This document shows, piece after piece, positions 1-8,430 of a stretch of 59,841 nucleotides of DNA (positions are counted from its first letter, which is position 1; each line of letters begins with the position of its first letter). Made by a program: the position numbers and the translations under genes. The notes under the pieces were generated by a model. That model did not search any database. It had not been told where the DNA came from and saw only the letters and a list, made by a program, of their open reading frames with translations. The DNA is from Sulfitobacter sp. (lineage in GTDB: Bacteria; Pseudomonadota; Alphaproteobacteria; Rhodobacterales; Rhodobacteraceae), in NCBI GenBank assembly GCA_029252045.1, contig JAQXCD010000027.1:1-59841 (forward strand), given 5' to 3'.

Positions 1-2
1 TA

Positions 3-65
3 CGCATCGCTGTGCTGAACCGCTACACTGCTCTTGGCATACCTATCACTGAGCCCATAGGCTAA
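3..65 (+). CDS. Transposase, C-terminal 20 residues only
   Basis: Reading frame 3 gives the tail RIAVLNRYTALGIPITEPIG followed by TAA at 63-65. Its position directly upstream of a terminal inverted-repeat-like sequence and its resemblance to IS5-family transposase tails support the call. The catalytic DDE part is outside the window, so activity cannot be judged. Confidence 0.5.
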   Translation, partial: RIAVLNRYTALGIPITEPIG

Positions 66-100
66 ATCCGTCCGGGGTAAGGGGAAGAATGCTCTTCAAC

Positions 101-119
101 TGATTTGTGCAACAAAGCC
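101..119 (+). repeat. Terminal inverted repeat of the IS element
   Basis: The motif TGATTTGTGCAACAAAGCC ends the element at about base 119. The sequence that follows (TATTAAAG) would hold one copy of any target-site duplication. The other copy is not in the window. Confidence 0.5.
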
Positions 120-501
120 TATTAAAGTCAGAGACTGGTTCGATAAGAAACTTTGCTCAGCCACTTTCGCTCAGAAAAGAATGACTATGCTGCGTTCCGG
201 GCGCTCGCGCTAACCGCAAGGGTGTTCTAGCGCAAAGCTGGGATGTAGCGCGAAAAATGTGTTGTCCTAAAAACAAAGTTCATTTGTCAGCGCTTTAAAC
301 GTGCTGGAGTTCAAACTCGCCCGATGAGGGCACACTTTCATTTAAAAGAAGAGAGCGCGCCAGAAAACCCTCCGTTCAAACGCCTTATACGAAACTCAAA
401 CGATGTTTTTGGCTAAAGTTGACTGTTGGGCAGTTTCTACGTTCCTGAGAAAAAGAGCGAATGTTAGCTCGTCACAAGGCCAAATAGCCTCACGGAAACA
501 T
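120..501. other. Non-coding stretch between the IS end and the GntR gene
   Basis: No convincing gene is seen here. Short open frames in this stretch lack ribosome-binding sites and recognisable content, and one that enters the GntR gene runs antisense to it. No RNA gene or strong terminator hairpin was recognised. Confidence 0.5.
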
Positions 502-1188
502 TCAGCCCCGCTTTGCTCCTTCAGCTTGAAGCCATCTTACAACCGACAGGCGCTTGGAGTTCATATGACCCGTCAGGGTCCGCGCCAGGTTGGGGCCATC
601 CCGCGCAACAAGAAACTCCAAGATGCGTTCGTGCTCCTGCACGGCTTCCTGCCATCGACCTTGCGTCATATTGGCCAGATATCGGGCCCGCTGCATGCGC
701 AGTGACAAGGCCTGGCAGGATGAAGTCAACGTACCGTTCCGGGCGGCAAGCAGAATAGCGCGGTGAATTTTCTGGTTGATACTGAAGTACGCGTCCAGAT
801 CACTGTCCCCATAGCTTTGCATCATTTGCGCGTGCAAATCTTTGACCGTGTCAATCTCGGCGTCGGTAATGTTCTGGCAGGCCAACTCACCCGATAACGC
901 CTCCAATGCCCCTAGCACTGGAAACACCTCTTCAACCTCTTCAATTGTAACGCGGGTCACCCATGCACCGCGATTGGGCTCAAGCCGCACCAGACCGTCC
1001 GAAGCAAGCACTTTAAGCGCTTCACGCAGCGGGGTGCGCGACACTCCGAATTGGTCGCAGAGCAATTTTTCGGGCACCTTCAACCCCGGCTCCAAGTCCG
1101 CATTGATGATCAATGTCTGAAGTCGGCCTACCAACTCGTGATGTAGCGAGGTGCGGGTGATCGCCTGAGGGTTTGTTATTTGATCCAT
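502..1188 (-). CDS. GntR-family transcriptional regulator, FCD subfamily
   Basis: A 228-residue DNA-binding regulator. Residues about 12-80 form the winged helix-turn-helix, with the typical FGVSRTPLREALKVL recognition region followed by the wing GLVRLEPNRGAWV. Residues about 90-215 match the all-helical FCD ligand-binding domain (histidine-containing FSINQKIHRAIL and later MNSKRL segments), which in FadR/GntR relatives binds small acids, often with a metal. It lies 13 bp downstream of the FAD/Fe-S dehydrogenase on the same strand and is probably co-transcribed with it. By context it likely controls the divergent dehydrogenase and aminotransferase/TRAP arms through the palindrome at 4143-4162. 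The ligand is unknown; a 2-hydroxy or keto acid is inferred. Confidence 0.9.
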   Translation of the reverse strand: MDQITNPQAITRTSLHHELVGRLQTLIINADLEPGLKVPEKLLCDQFGVSRTPLREALKVLASDGLVRLEPNRGAWVTRVTIEEVEEVFPVLGALEALSGELACQNITDAEIDTVKDLHAQMMQSYGDSDLDAYFSINQKIHRAILLAARNGTLTSSCQALSLRMQRARYLANMTQGRWQEAVQEHERILEFLVARDGPNLARTLTGHMNSKRLSVVRWLQAEGAKRG

Positions 1189-1201
1189 TGGGTCAGTAAT
1201 T

Positions 1202-4099
1202 TCACTTTTTCAAAGCCATTTCCAGTAGGCGCGCCATGTGGATGGGTTGGCGTGCAGTCAGGTCTGCGACCTGATGTCGGCAAGAAGTGCCATCTGCAAC
1301 TATTAGGGTCTCTTTATCTGCTTTCCTTACCGCAGGCGCCAGATCCAACTCTGCCATGGCGCGGGAAGTCTCGTGTGTGTCGGCACTATACCCGAATGCA
1401 CCCGCCATGCCACAGCACGATGTTTCCACAGTCTCGATCTGTGTATCAGGCAAGAGCGACAGGGTCTTCTCGATGCTGGACATAACGCCCATCGCCTTTT
1501 GATGGCAATGGCCGTGCAGTAAAACCTTCGGGGCCGGGGAGACCAACGGAAGATCGAAATCTGGATTGCTTTCCTGATCGGCGATGTATTCTTCCAGCAT
1601 ACGCGCCTTGGCAGCGATCTTTGCAGTGTCTTCACCAGGCAGAAGGGCCGGAATCTCATCGCGTAGGGTCAGCAAGCAGCTAGGCTCCAGCCCGATAATG
1701 GGCAGGCCCTGTTCGACGTAGGGCATCATCGCGTCAACCAGCCGCTGCGCTTCTACTTTTGCCTCATTTATTAAACCGGCAGACAGGAACGTTCGGCCAC
1801 AGCATAGCGGTCGCTCGCCTTTGGGGGCCTGTACCAATTGCACGGGCACATTCGCGGCTTCCATCACCTTGAGGGTGGCGCGCAGGTTTTCAGGTTCAAA
1901 GTAGCGATTGAAGCAATCTGCAAAAACAACCGCTTCGGGGCTTTTGTGCGGGGCGACCTCTTTGTCCTTGAACGGGTTCTTGTGCCAGGTTGGCAGTTTG
2001 CGGGTGGCCGTAAAGCCCGTCAGCCGCTCTGTCAGCTTTGCCAAACCGGGCACCGTGTTACGCAGGTTTGCAACCGACGGCAGCCGTGCAGCCCATGGAG
2101 CATAAAGCGGAAGGAAAGCGGTGAGACGATCCTGCAAGCGCAACCCGTCCTTGCGCACGCGGGCCGCTTGCACTTCGATCTTCATACGCGCCATATCCAC
2201 ACCGGTTGGACATTCGCGCTTGCACCCTTTGCACGACACGCACAGCTTCATCGTTTCGGCCATCTCGTCAGAGGTCAGCGCGTCTGGCCCCAGTTGTCCG
2301 GAAATTGCGAGCCGCAGCGTATTGGCCCGCCCGCGGGTAAGATCCTGCTCCTTGCGGGTCACGCGGAACGACGGGCACATGACCCCACCTTTGAGCTTAC
2401 GGCAGGCGCCGTTGTTGTTGCACATTTCAACCGCGCCCTGAAAACCGCCTGCGCTTCCGGTCCATTCGGACCAATCAAGACCAGTCTTAAACTCCGGCAC
2501 TGTATAGTCGGGGCCATAGCGGAACAGGCGGCGGTCATCCATCTTGGGCGCATCGACAATCTTGCCCGGATTAAACAGCCCGTTCGGATCAAACCGTTTT
2601 TTGACCTCGCTGAAATTAGCCACCATACGGGCGCCGAACATCTTCTCGTGGAATTCAGAGCGAACCAGTCCATCACCGTGTTCGCCGGAATGAGACCCTT
2701 TGTACCGCGCCACCAAATCAAAACACTCTTCGGCGATTGCACGCATGGTTTTGACGTCTTGATCCAGCTTGAGGTTGAGGACCGGACGCACATGCAGGCA
2801 GCCGACAGAGGCATGGGCATACCATGTCCCGCGTGTGCCATTGCGCTCAAAAATCTCTGTCAGGCCAGCCGTGTAGGCGGCAAGATCGGGCAGCTCCACG
2901 GCGCAATCCTCGACAAAGGACACCGGCTTACCGTCGCTTTTCATCGACATCATAATGTTGAGGCCCGAGCTGCGCAGATCAGCAATGCGCGCCTGCATCT
3001 TGGGATCGGACACAGCCGTCATCCCGCCCCAGTTTTTACCCGTACCAGACCACGAGAAACCCAAGTCGCCCATCATCTCGTCCAACTCGCGCAGTTTTTG
3101 CGGATGCAGGCTTGGGTCTTCTTCGGCAAACTCAACCAGCAACAAGGCGTCGGGCTTGCCTGTCACGAACTCCGCGATGGTTTGGCGGAACATGGGGATA
3201 TCGCGGGCCAAACCGATCATGGTGGCATCGACCAACTCAACGCCTTGAGGTTTCAGGGTGACCAGATGTTGTGCGGCGTCCATCGCCTGATGGAAGGTGG
3301 GGAAGTGGCACACCCCCAGAACCTTTTGCGAGATGATGGGCCAGAGTTTCAGCTCGATCGCCGTGGAATAGGCAAGTGTGCCCTCCGACCCTACCAGAAG
3401 ATGCGCAAGGTTATTTGGCATATCGCGCGGCACAAGTGCGTCAATATTATACCCGCCGACGCGGCGCGTGACCTTGGGGAATCGGGCGTCGATTTCCGCA
3501 GCCTCGCGGGCGCCAAGATGCAGCAGGTCATCCGTCAGGCTTTGCAATTGGGTGGAGACCGCAGATTTAACAGGCCCAAAATGATGTTTGCTACCATCGG
3601 CCAGAAAGGCATCAATCGACAGCACGTTGTCCCGCATCATGCCATACCGCAGGGATTTACCGCCACACGAGTTGTTGCCGGTCATACCGCCGATGGTGGC
3701 ACGGGACGCAGTTGAAACATCTACAGGGAACCACAGCCCGTGCGGTTTGAGCGCACGATTAAGATCATCCAGCACGATACCGGGGCGCACGACACAGCGC
3801 TGCCCCTCCACATCAAGCTCAAGAATATCATTAAAGTACTGTGTGTTATCCAGCACCAGTGCTTCGTTCACAGTTTGCCCGCATTGTGATGTACCACCAC
3901 CCCGGGCCATCAGGGGCAGACCCTGATCGCCCGCAATATCAATGGCCGCGCTGATGTCATCCTCGGACCTCGGAGACAGAACTCCCAGTGGCATCATCTG
4001 ATACAGCGACGCATCTGTGGCATACCGTCCGCGCGAAAAACGGTCGAACATTAGGTCGCCCTCAACACGGGCTTTCAGGGCATCAAAGAGATCAGACAT
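1202..4099 (-). CDS. FAD-linked 2-hydroxyacid dehydrogenase fused to Fe-S/CCG domains (YdiJ/GlcD-GlcF-like)
   Basis: A 965-residue flavo-iron-sulfur dehydrogenase. Residues about 40-220 are the PCMH-type FAD-binding domain (GLPLMARGGGTSQCG, then TIGGMTGNNSCGGKSLRYG). Residues to about 520 are the FAD-oxidase C-terminal domain, including GSHSGEHGDGLVRSEF with its conserved histidine. The last 400 residues carry cysteine clusters for Fe-S centres (CNNNGACRKLKGGVMCPSF, LCVSCKGCKRECPTG) and two CCG motifs (PLCCGRTF, TSCCGMAG). This is the architecture of E. coli YdiJ and of fused GlcD-GlcF proteins, which oxidise D-2-hydroxyacids and pass electrons to the respiratory chain. The substrate here could be D-2-hydroxyglutarate, D-lactate, glycolate or a relative. 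It is divergent from a glyoxylate-type aminotransferase, which makes a glyoxylate or 2-keto acid product plausible. It is probably a peripheral cytoplasmic enzyme; no signal peptide is seen. Confidence 0.88.
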   Translation of the reverse strand: MSDLFDALKARVEGDLMFDRFSRGRYATDASLYQMMPLGVLSPRSEDDISAAIDIAGDQGLPLMARGGGTSQCGQTVNEALVLDNTQYFNDILELDVEGQRCVVRPGIVLDDLNRALKPHGLWFPVDVSTASRATIGGMTGNNSCGGKSLRYGMMRDNVLSIDAFLADGSKHHFGPVKSAVSTQLQSLTDDLLHLGAREAAEIDARFPKVTRRVGGYNIDALVPRDMPNNLAHLLVGSEGTLAYSTAIELKLWPIISQKVLGVCHFPTFHQAMDAAQHLVTLKPQGVELVDATMIGLARDIPMFRQTIAEFVTGKPDALLLVEFAEEDPSLHPQKLRELDEMMGDLGFSWSGTGKNWGGMTAVSDPKMQARIADLRSSGLNIMMSMKSDGKPVSFVEDCAVELPDLAAYTAGLTEIFERNGTRGTWYAHASVGCLHVRPVLNLKLDQDVKTMRAIAEECFDLVARYKGSHSGEHGDGLVRSEFHEKMFGARMVANFSEVKKRFDPNGLFNPGKIVDAPKMDDRRLFRYGPDYTVPEFKTGLDWSEWTGSAGGFQGAVEMCNNNGACRKLKGGVMCPSFRVTRKEQDLTRGRANTLRLAISGQLGPDALTSDEMAETMKLCVSCKGCKRECPTGVDMARMKIEVQAARVRKDGLRLQDRLTAFLPLYAPWAARLPSVANLRNTVPGLAKLTERLTGFTATRKLPTWHKNPFKDKEVAPHKSPEAVVFADCFNRYFEPENLRATLKVMEAANVPVQLVQAPKGERPLCCGRTFLSAGLINEAKVEAQRLVDAMMPYVEQGLPIIGLEPSCLLTLRDEIPALLPGEDTAKIAAKARMLEEYIADQESNPDFDLPLVSPAPKVLLHGHCHQKAMGVMSSIEKTLSLLPDTQIETVETSCCGMAGAFGYSADTHETSRAMAELDLAPAVRKADKETLIVADGTSCRHQVADLTARQPIHMARLLEMALKK

Positions 4100-4142
4100 G
4101 TGCGATCCAATAGCGTTTAGGGGCCATCATTTTTTGTTGACT

Positions 4143-4162
4143 TAATTATGAATTCAAAATTA
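4143..4162. promoter_or_regulatory. Candidate GntR operator, 20-bp AT-rich palindrome
   Basis: Between the divergent dehydrogenase (start 4099) and aminotransferase (start 4247) lies TAATTATGAATTCAAAATTA. It equals its own reverse complement except for one symmetric base pair. An AT-rich dyad midway in a 147-bp divergent promoter region, with a GntR gene at the end of one arm, is the usual layout for an autoregulated operator. Its function is inferred. Confidence 0.45.
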
Positions 4163-4246
4163 CGCTGGTTCAACTGAAAAGAAAATCTGCGGGTCAAACG
4201 GTTCTCCGTTGGCCGCTCTAACCCAGCAAATGTGAGACTGATTGCC

Positions 4247-5404
4247 ATGAGAAAAGCCGGACGCCACTTTTTACAAATCCCCGGCCCGAGCGCCGTACCC
4301 GACCGGATCCTAAGCGCAATCGGACAGCAAACCATCGACCACCGCGGCCCCGATTTTGCACGCGTTGGACTAAAAGCGCTTGAGGGGCTTAAAACCATCT
4401 TCAAGACAGAGCAGCATGTGTTCATTTATCCCGCGTCCGGCACCGGCGCGTGGGAAGCCGCATTGGTCAACACGTTGTCGCCCGGTGATCGCGTGTTGAT
4501 GTTCGAGACAGGCCATTTCTCGACCCTGTGGAAAAAGCTGGCCGAAAAGCTGGGCCTACAGGCCGAGTTCATCCAAGGCGATTGGCGCGGTGGCGCCGAC
4601 CCGGAACAGATCGAAGCCCGTCTGGCCGAAGACAAAGGTCACGAGATCAAAGCCGTTTGTGTGGTTCACAACGAAACTTCAACAGGCTCTGTTTCGCCAA
4701 TTGCCGAGGTCCGCAAAGCCATTGACCGCGCCGGGCACCCTGCCCTGTTTATGGTCGATACTATCTCTGGTCTCGCCTCGCTGGAATACAAACATGATGA
4801 ATGGGGTGTGGATGTTACGGTTTCCGGTTCCCAAAAAGGGCTGATGCTTCCCCCCGGTCTGTCCTTCAATGCCGCCAGCGCCAAAGCAGTCGCTGCCAAC
4901 AAAAAGGCGGGCTTGCAGAGGTCGTACTGGGATTGGGAGGAAATGATCGGACCCAACAAAACCGGCTATTTCCCATACACGCCCGCAACCAATCTTCTCT
5001 ACGGGCTGAACGAAGCCGTAGACATGCTGCACGAAGAAGGGCTGGACAACGTCTTTGCCCGCCATGCCCGCCATGGCCAGGCGGCAAGGGCTGCTGTGCG
5101 TACGTGGGGCCTTGAAGTGCTCTGCAACAAGCAAGGCCAGGAAAGCGGCGTGCTGACGGCGGTAAAACTGCCCGATGGCCACAGCGCGGATGCCTTCCGC
5201 GCCTCCACATTACAGCACTACGATATTTCCCTTGGGAATGGCCTGTCCAAGGTTGCCGACAAAGTATTCCGCATCGGTCACTTGGGCGACTTCAACGATC
5301 TGATGTTGGTTGCAACCCTTGCCGGCGTCGAGATGGGCCTGAAACAGGCGAACGTTCCGCATGAAGCCGGCGGTGTCCAAGCGGCAATGAAATTACTCAC
5401 ATAA
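4247..5404 (+). CDS. Class V PLP aminotransferase, serine/aspartate-glyoxylate aminotransferase-like
   Basis: About 385 residues with the class V aminotransferase fold. The N-terminus FLQIPGPSAVPDRIL and the segment FMVDTISGLASLEYK (aspartate that holds the pyridine nitrogen) are typical. The PLP lysine is in SGSQKGLMLPPGLSF. Relatives use glyoxylate as amino acceptor, with serine or aspartate as donor. I chose the ATG at 4247 over a GTG five codons upstream because it better fits the family's short N-terminus; neither has a strong ribosome-binding site. The gene heads a plus-strand set with a TRAP transporter, an enoyl-CoA hydratase and a CoA-transferase, and is divergent from a hydroxyacid dehydrogenase. 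The other beta-hydroxyaspartate-cycle genes are absent, so that pathway is not supported by this locus. Confidence 0.85.
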   Translation: MRKAGRHFLQIPGPSAVPDRILSAIGQQTIDHRGPDFARVGLKALEGLKTIFKTEQHVFIYPASGTGAWEAALVNTLSPGDRVLMFETGHFSTLWKKLAEKLGLQAEFIQGDWRGGADPEQIEARLAEDKGHEIKAVCVVHNETSTGSVSPIAEVRKAIDRAGHPALFMVDTISGLASLEYKHDEWGVDVTVSGSQKGLMLPPGLSFNAASAKAVAANKKAGLQRSYWDWEEMIGPNKTGYFPYTPATNLLYGLNEAVDMLHEEGLDNVFARHARHGQAARAAVRTWGLEVLCNKQGQESGVLTAVKLPDGHSADAFRASTLQHYDISLGNGLSKVADKVFRIGHLGDFNDLMLVATLAGVEMGLKQANVPHEAGGVQAAMKLLT

Positions 5405-5476
5405 AGCAATGCCTCCGCAGAACGAGGCAAATACTAAAAACAATAAATATCATTCAATCTCTGGGAGGAGAAAGTC

Positions 5477-6457
5477 ATGAAGATCATTGCAAAACTGCTT
5501 GCAGCAACCACTGCCATTGGTATGGCCACGGGTGCGTATGCTGCTGATATGACGTTAAAGTTTGGACACGTCGGCAATCCCGGCTCGTTATTCGAAGCAT
5601 CAGTTGATAATTTTGCAGCCTGTGTGAACGGCGCTATGGGCGATGCGGTCGAGGTTCAAACCTTTGGATCGTCTCAGCTGGGCAAAGACAAAGAGCTGCT
5701 GCAAAAGCTGAAACTCGGGCAAGTTGACTTTTCACTGCCGTCCTCGGTGATGTCTTCGGTTGATGACACTTTCGGCATCTTCGAGATGCCCTACATCATC
5801 AAGGACCGTGACCACATGCGCCGCGTCCAGGCCGCCATGATGGACAAGTTTCAGGCTGCGGCCAATGACAACGGCTATCACATTGTCGGTCTTGCCGAAA
5901 ACGGCTTTCGGCACATAACAAACAACGTGCGGCCGATCACATTGCCTGCCGATCTGGAGGGCGTCAAACTGCGTACTCCGAACGGTGTCTGGCGTCTGAA
6001 GATGTTCCAGGAGTATGGGGCCAACCCCACACCTATGGCTTTCTCGGACGTCTTTACCGCGCTGCAAACCGGTGTAATCGACGGGCAAGAAAACCCGTAT
6101 GCCCAGATCGCATCAGCCAAGTTTCAGGAGGTGCAAAAGTATCTGTCTGTGACCGGCCATGTTTATACCCCAGCGTATATCCTCATGTCGAAAAAGAAGT
6201 TCGACGGAATGGACGCTGCTATGCAAGCTGGCCTGACAGATTGCGCCAACAAGACGCAAGATTTCACATACGAAAAAGCGGCAGAGCTTGAAGCAAGCCT
6301 TCTGAAAGTGATCGAAGATGCGGGCGTCGCTGTTAACACAGCAGATAAGGATGCTTTCATCGAAGCTTCCAAGCCGATTTACAAACAGTTTGCAGACGAA
6401 GTCGAAGGCGGTCAGGAAATGATCGACGCGGTGCTTGGTCTCGGCAAGTCAAGCTAA
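5477..6457 (+). CDS. dctP: TRAP transporter substrate-binding protein, DctP family
   Basis: A 326-residue periplasmic binding protein. It has a cleavable signal peptide (residues 1-22, predicted to end after GAYA) and the DctP signature: GVKLRTPNGVWRLKMF contains the conserved arginine that grips the carboxylate of the ligand, followed by FTALQTGVIDGQENP. A strong ribosome-binding site (GGGAGGAG) precedes the ATG. It starts 72 bp after the aminotransferase and is followed by a hairpin and then the two membrane subunits. The ligand is presumably a carboxylic acid processed by the neighbouring enzymes; the exact one cannot be read from the sequence. Confidence 0.92.
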   Translation: MKIIAKLLAATTAIGMATGAYAADMTLKFGHVGNPGSLFEASVDNFAACVNGAMGDAVEVQTFGSSQLGKDKELLQKLKLGQVDFSLPSSVMSSVDDTFGIFEMPYIIKDRDHMRRVQAAMMDKFQAAANDNGYHIVGLAENGFRHITNNVRPITLPADLEGVKLRTPNGVWRLKMFQEYGANPTPMAFSDVFTALQTGVIDGQENPYAQIASAKFQEVQKYLSVTGHVYTPAYILMSKKKFDGMDAAMQAGLTDCANKTQDFTYEKAAELEASLLKVIEDAGVAVNTADKDAFIEASKPIYKQFADEVEGGQEMIDAVLGLGKSS

Positions 6458-6467
6458 ACCAATAAAA

Positions 6468-6492
6468 GGCGGCAGGTGCATTACTTGCCGCC
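6468..6492 (+). other. Intercistronic hairpin after dctP
   Basis: A 10-bp stem, with one G-U pair, and the 5-base loop GCATT lies 10 bases after the binding-protein stop codon. There is no U-run, so it is more likely an mRNA-stabilising or attenuating hairpin that raises binding-protein yield over the permeases than a full terminator. Confidence 0.5.
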
Positions 6493-6583
6493 CCACTTCG
6501 CTTCTCAATCCCCTACAACGGCACGCATCCGCAACTGCGGATCATATAGCGTGATATCCGGTATCCCACAGGTTTGAACCCAT

Positions 6584-7150
6584 ATGGAACATGCTGCCTA
6601 CCCGACTCTGTCGCGCATCAACCGGATGCTCAGCAAAGTCCTTGAATGGATCACGATCGGCCTCATGATCTTGCTAACATTTATCGTCATCATGTCCGTG
6701 ATTGCCCGCCTCATGGGCCAGAGCTTTGCGTGGTATGATGAAGTAGCCGCGATAATGCTCGCCTGGATCACCTATTACGGCTCTGCGCTTGCAGCCCTAC
6801 ACCGTCGCCACATCGGCTTTGACACGGTGCTGCTGGCCCTGCCGAAAAACGTGCGCGTCGCGGCCTTACTGCTAAGCGAAGCGATTGTCCTCACGTTCTT
6901 CTTTCTGATGGCCCGTGCCGGCTTGCAGGTGCTTGACGTCCTTGCGGGAGACACCCTCGTCTCGCTGAGATGGGTCCCCATCCAGTTCACCCAGTCTGTC
7001 ATCCCGATTGGCGCAATCCTTTTCATGCTGTGCCAAATGCTCAGCCTCCCCGGATTTCTCAAACTCACTGCTGCCGGCATTTCGCTTGAGCACGCAGAGA
7101 TCGAAGAAGAAGTCGAAACCGAACTTGAAAAAAACAAGGACCGTGTCTGA
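6584..7150 (+). CDS. dctQ: TRAP transporter small permease subunit, DctQ family
   Basis: A 188-residue inner-membrane protein with four hydrophobic segments (about residues 20-42, 55-72, 90-112 and 138-160) and the DctQ motif WYDEVAAIMLAWITYYGS between the first two. It pairs with the large permease, whose ATG overlaps its stop codon (ATGTCTGATG region, shared base 7150), so translation is coupled. A charged, acidic C-terminal tail extends after the last helix. Confidence 0.9.
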   Translation: MEHAAYPTLSRINRMLSKVLEWITIGLMILLTFIVIMSVIARLMGQSFAWYDEVAAIMLAWITYYGSALAALHRRHIGFDTVLLALPKNVRVAALLLSEAIVLTFFFLMARAGLQVLDVLAGDTLVSLRWVPIQFTQSVIPIGAILFMLCQMLSLPGFLKLTAAGISLEHAEIEEEVETELEKNKDRV

Positions 7151-8430
7151 TGTTGATGGCCGCTATTTTCATTGCGATGCTGATCATGATTTGCATCAAC
7201 ATGCCCATCGCTGTCGCATTGGCGATGGCTGGTGTGATGGGTCTTCTCCTTACCGAAGGGCCCGGCAGCCTCGTTACCATCGCGCTGGATATGTACGATG
7301 GCTCGACCAAATTTTCCCTGATCGCCATTCCGATGTTCGTTCTGGCCGGTGCAATCATGAACGCGGGCGGCATCACCGACCGGCTGATCAACTTCGTCAC
7401 CGCGATCATCGGGTTCATTCGCGGCGGGCTTGCCATGGTCAACATCGGCGTGTCCCTGTTCTTCGCCGAAATCTCCGGCTCTGCGGTGGCAGATGTCGCT
7501 GCAATGGGCTCCATCTTGATCCCACAAATGAAAAAGCGCGGATATTCTAAGGAATTCTCGGCTGCGGTCACATCATCGTCCGCCTCGCTGGCCATTATCA
7601 TCCCCCCATCAATTCCGATGATCCTCTATGCGGCCTCGGCAAACACGTCGGTGGAACAGCTGTTTGTCGCGGGTGTTGTACCCGGATTGCTGGGGGCAGC
7701 GGGTCTTATGACCGTCGCTTATTTCTTTGCCAAGAAATACAACTTCCCGACCGAAGCAGCATTCAACCTCGCCCGCCTCCGTGAAACCTTCATCGACGCG
7801 ATGCCCGCGTTTACCCTGCCTGTGATCATTCTTGGCGGTATCTTCGGCGGATATGTCACTGCGACCGAAGCCGCAGGCCTTGCAGTTCTGGCAGCGATTG
7901 TCGTCTCTGCCTGGTACGGTAATCTGGACGTACGGCACCTGCGCCGCGCAATGTTGGACGGGGGAATCCAGACGGCTGTCGTCATGCTGCTGGTTGCCGC
8001 GTCGGTGCTTATGGGCGGTTTCCTGACCCGCGCACAGATTCCCCAGCAACTCGCCGAAAGCATCCTGTCCATCACCAATCAACAATGGGCGATCCTGCTC
8101 ATCTTGAACTTCTTCTTCCTGATTATCGGCTTCTTCCTGCATTCTGCTGCGGCTATCATTCTTGTCATCCCGATTGTGATCCCGCTTATCACAGCGGCGG
8201 GCATTGATCCTGTGCACTTTGGTCTTGTGGTCACACTGAACCTTGCGATCGGGCAGCAAACACCGCCTGTGGCCTCTGTTCTGATCACCGCCTGCTCTGT
8301 TGCGCGCGCCAACATCTGGGAAGTATCCAAGGTCAATATCTGGTTCGTCGGGGTTCTTTTGGCTGTGCTCATGCTGTGTACCTATGTGCCCGCCGTACCG
8401 ATGTTCCTAGTGGAGTACTTCTACCGATGA
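7150..8430 (+). CDS. dctM: TRAP transporter large permease subunit, DctM family
   Basis: A full-length (426-residue) sodium-driven permease with 12 predicted hydrophobic segments. Typical landmarks include IAIPMFVLAGAIMNAGGITDRL, IIIPPSIPMILYAASANTSV and GIDPVHFGLVVTLNLAIG near the C-terminus. Its stop overlaps the enoyl-CoA hydratase start as ATGA. It is an internal comparator for the decayed DctM copy at 39507-40197. Confidence 0.93.
   Translation: MLMAAIFIAMLIMICINMPIAVALAMAGVMGLLLTEGPGSLVTIALDMYDGSTKFSLIAIPMFVLAGAIMNAGGITDRLINFVTAIIGFIRGGLAMVNIGVSLFFAEISGSAVADVAAMGSILIPQMKKRGYSKEFSAAVTSSSASLAIIIPPSIPMILYAASANTSVEQLFVAGVVPGLLGAAGLMTVAYFFAKKYNFPTEAAFNLARLRETFIDAMPAFTLPVIILGGIFGGYVTATEAAGLAVLAAIVVSAWYGNLDVRHLRRAMLDGGIQTAVVMLLVAASVLMGGFLTRAQIPQQLAESILSITNQQWAILLILNFFFLIIGFFLHSAAAIILVIPIVIPLITAAGIDPVHFGLVVTLNLAIGQQTPPVASVLITACSVARANIWEVSKVNIWFVGVLLAVLMLCTYVPAVPMFLVEYFYR

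Larger units (their letters stand above)
1..119 (+). mobile_element. 3' end of an IS5-like insertion sequence (truncated by window edge)
   Basis: The first 65 bases encode the C-terminal tail of a transposase-like protein. They are followed by a short non-coding stretch ending in TGATTTGTGCAACAAAGCC (101-119), which resembles the terminal inverted repeat GGCTTTGTTGCACAAATCA that I associate with IS5-family elements of alphaproteobacteria. The rest of the element lies outside the window, so the matching left repeat and any target duplication cannot be checked. The family assignment is from memory of terminal sequences, not from a search. Confidence 0.6.

Noticed and set aside
1838..3715. A 625-codon open frame on the plus strand
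   Set aside because: It lies wholly antisense to the FAD/Fe-S dehydrogenase, has no family-like content and arises from codon bias in GC-rich coding DNA.
4247..5404. Beta-hydroxyaspartate cycle cluster based on the glyoxylate aminotransferase
   Set aside because: The hydroxyaspartate aldolase, dehydratase and iminosuccinate reductase genes are not adjacent, so only the aminotransferase family is supported.
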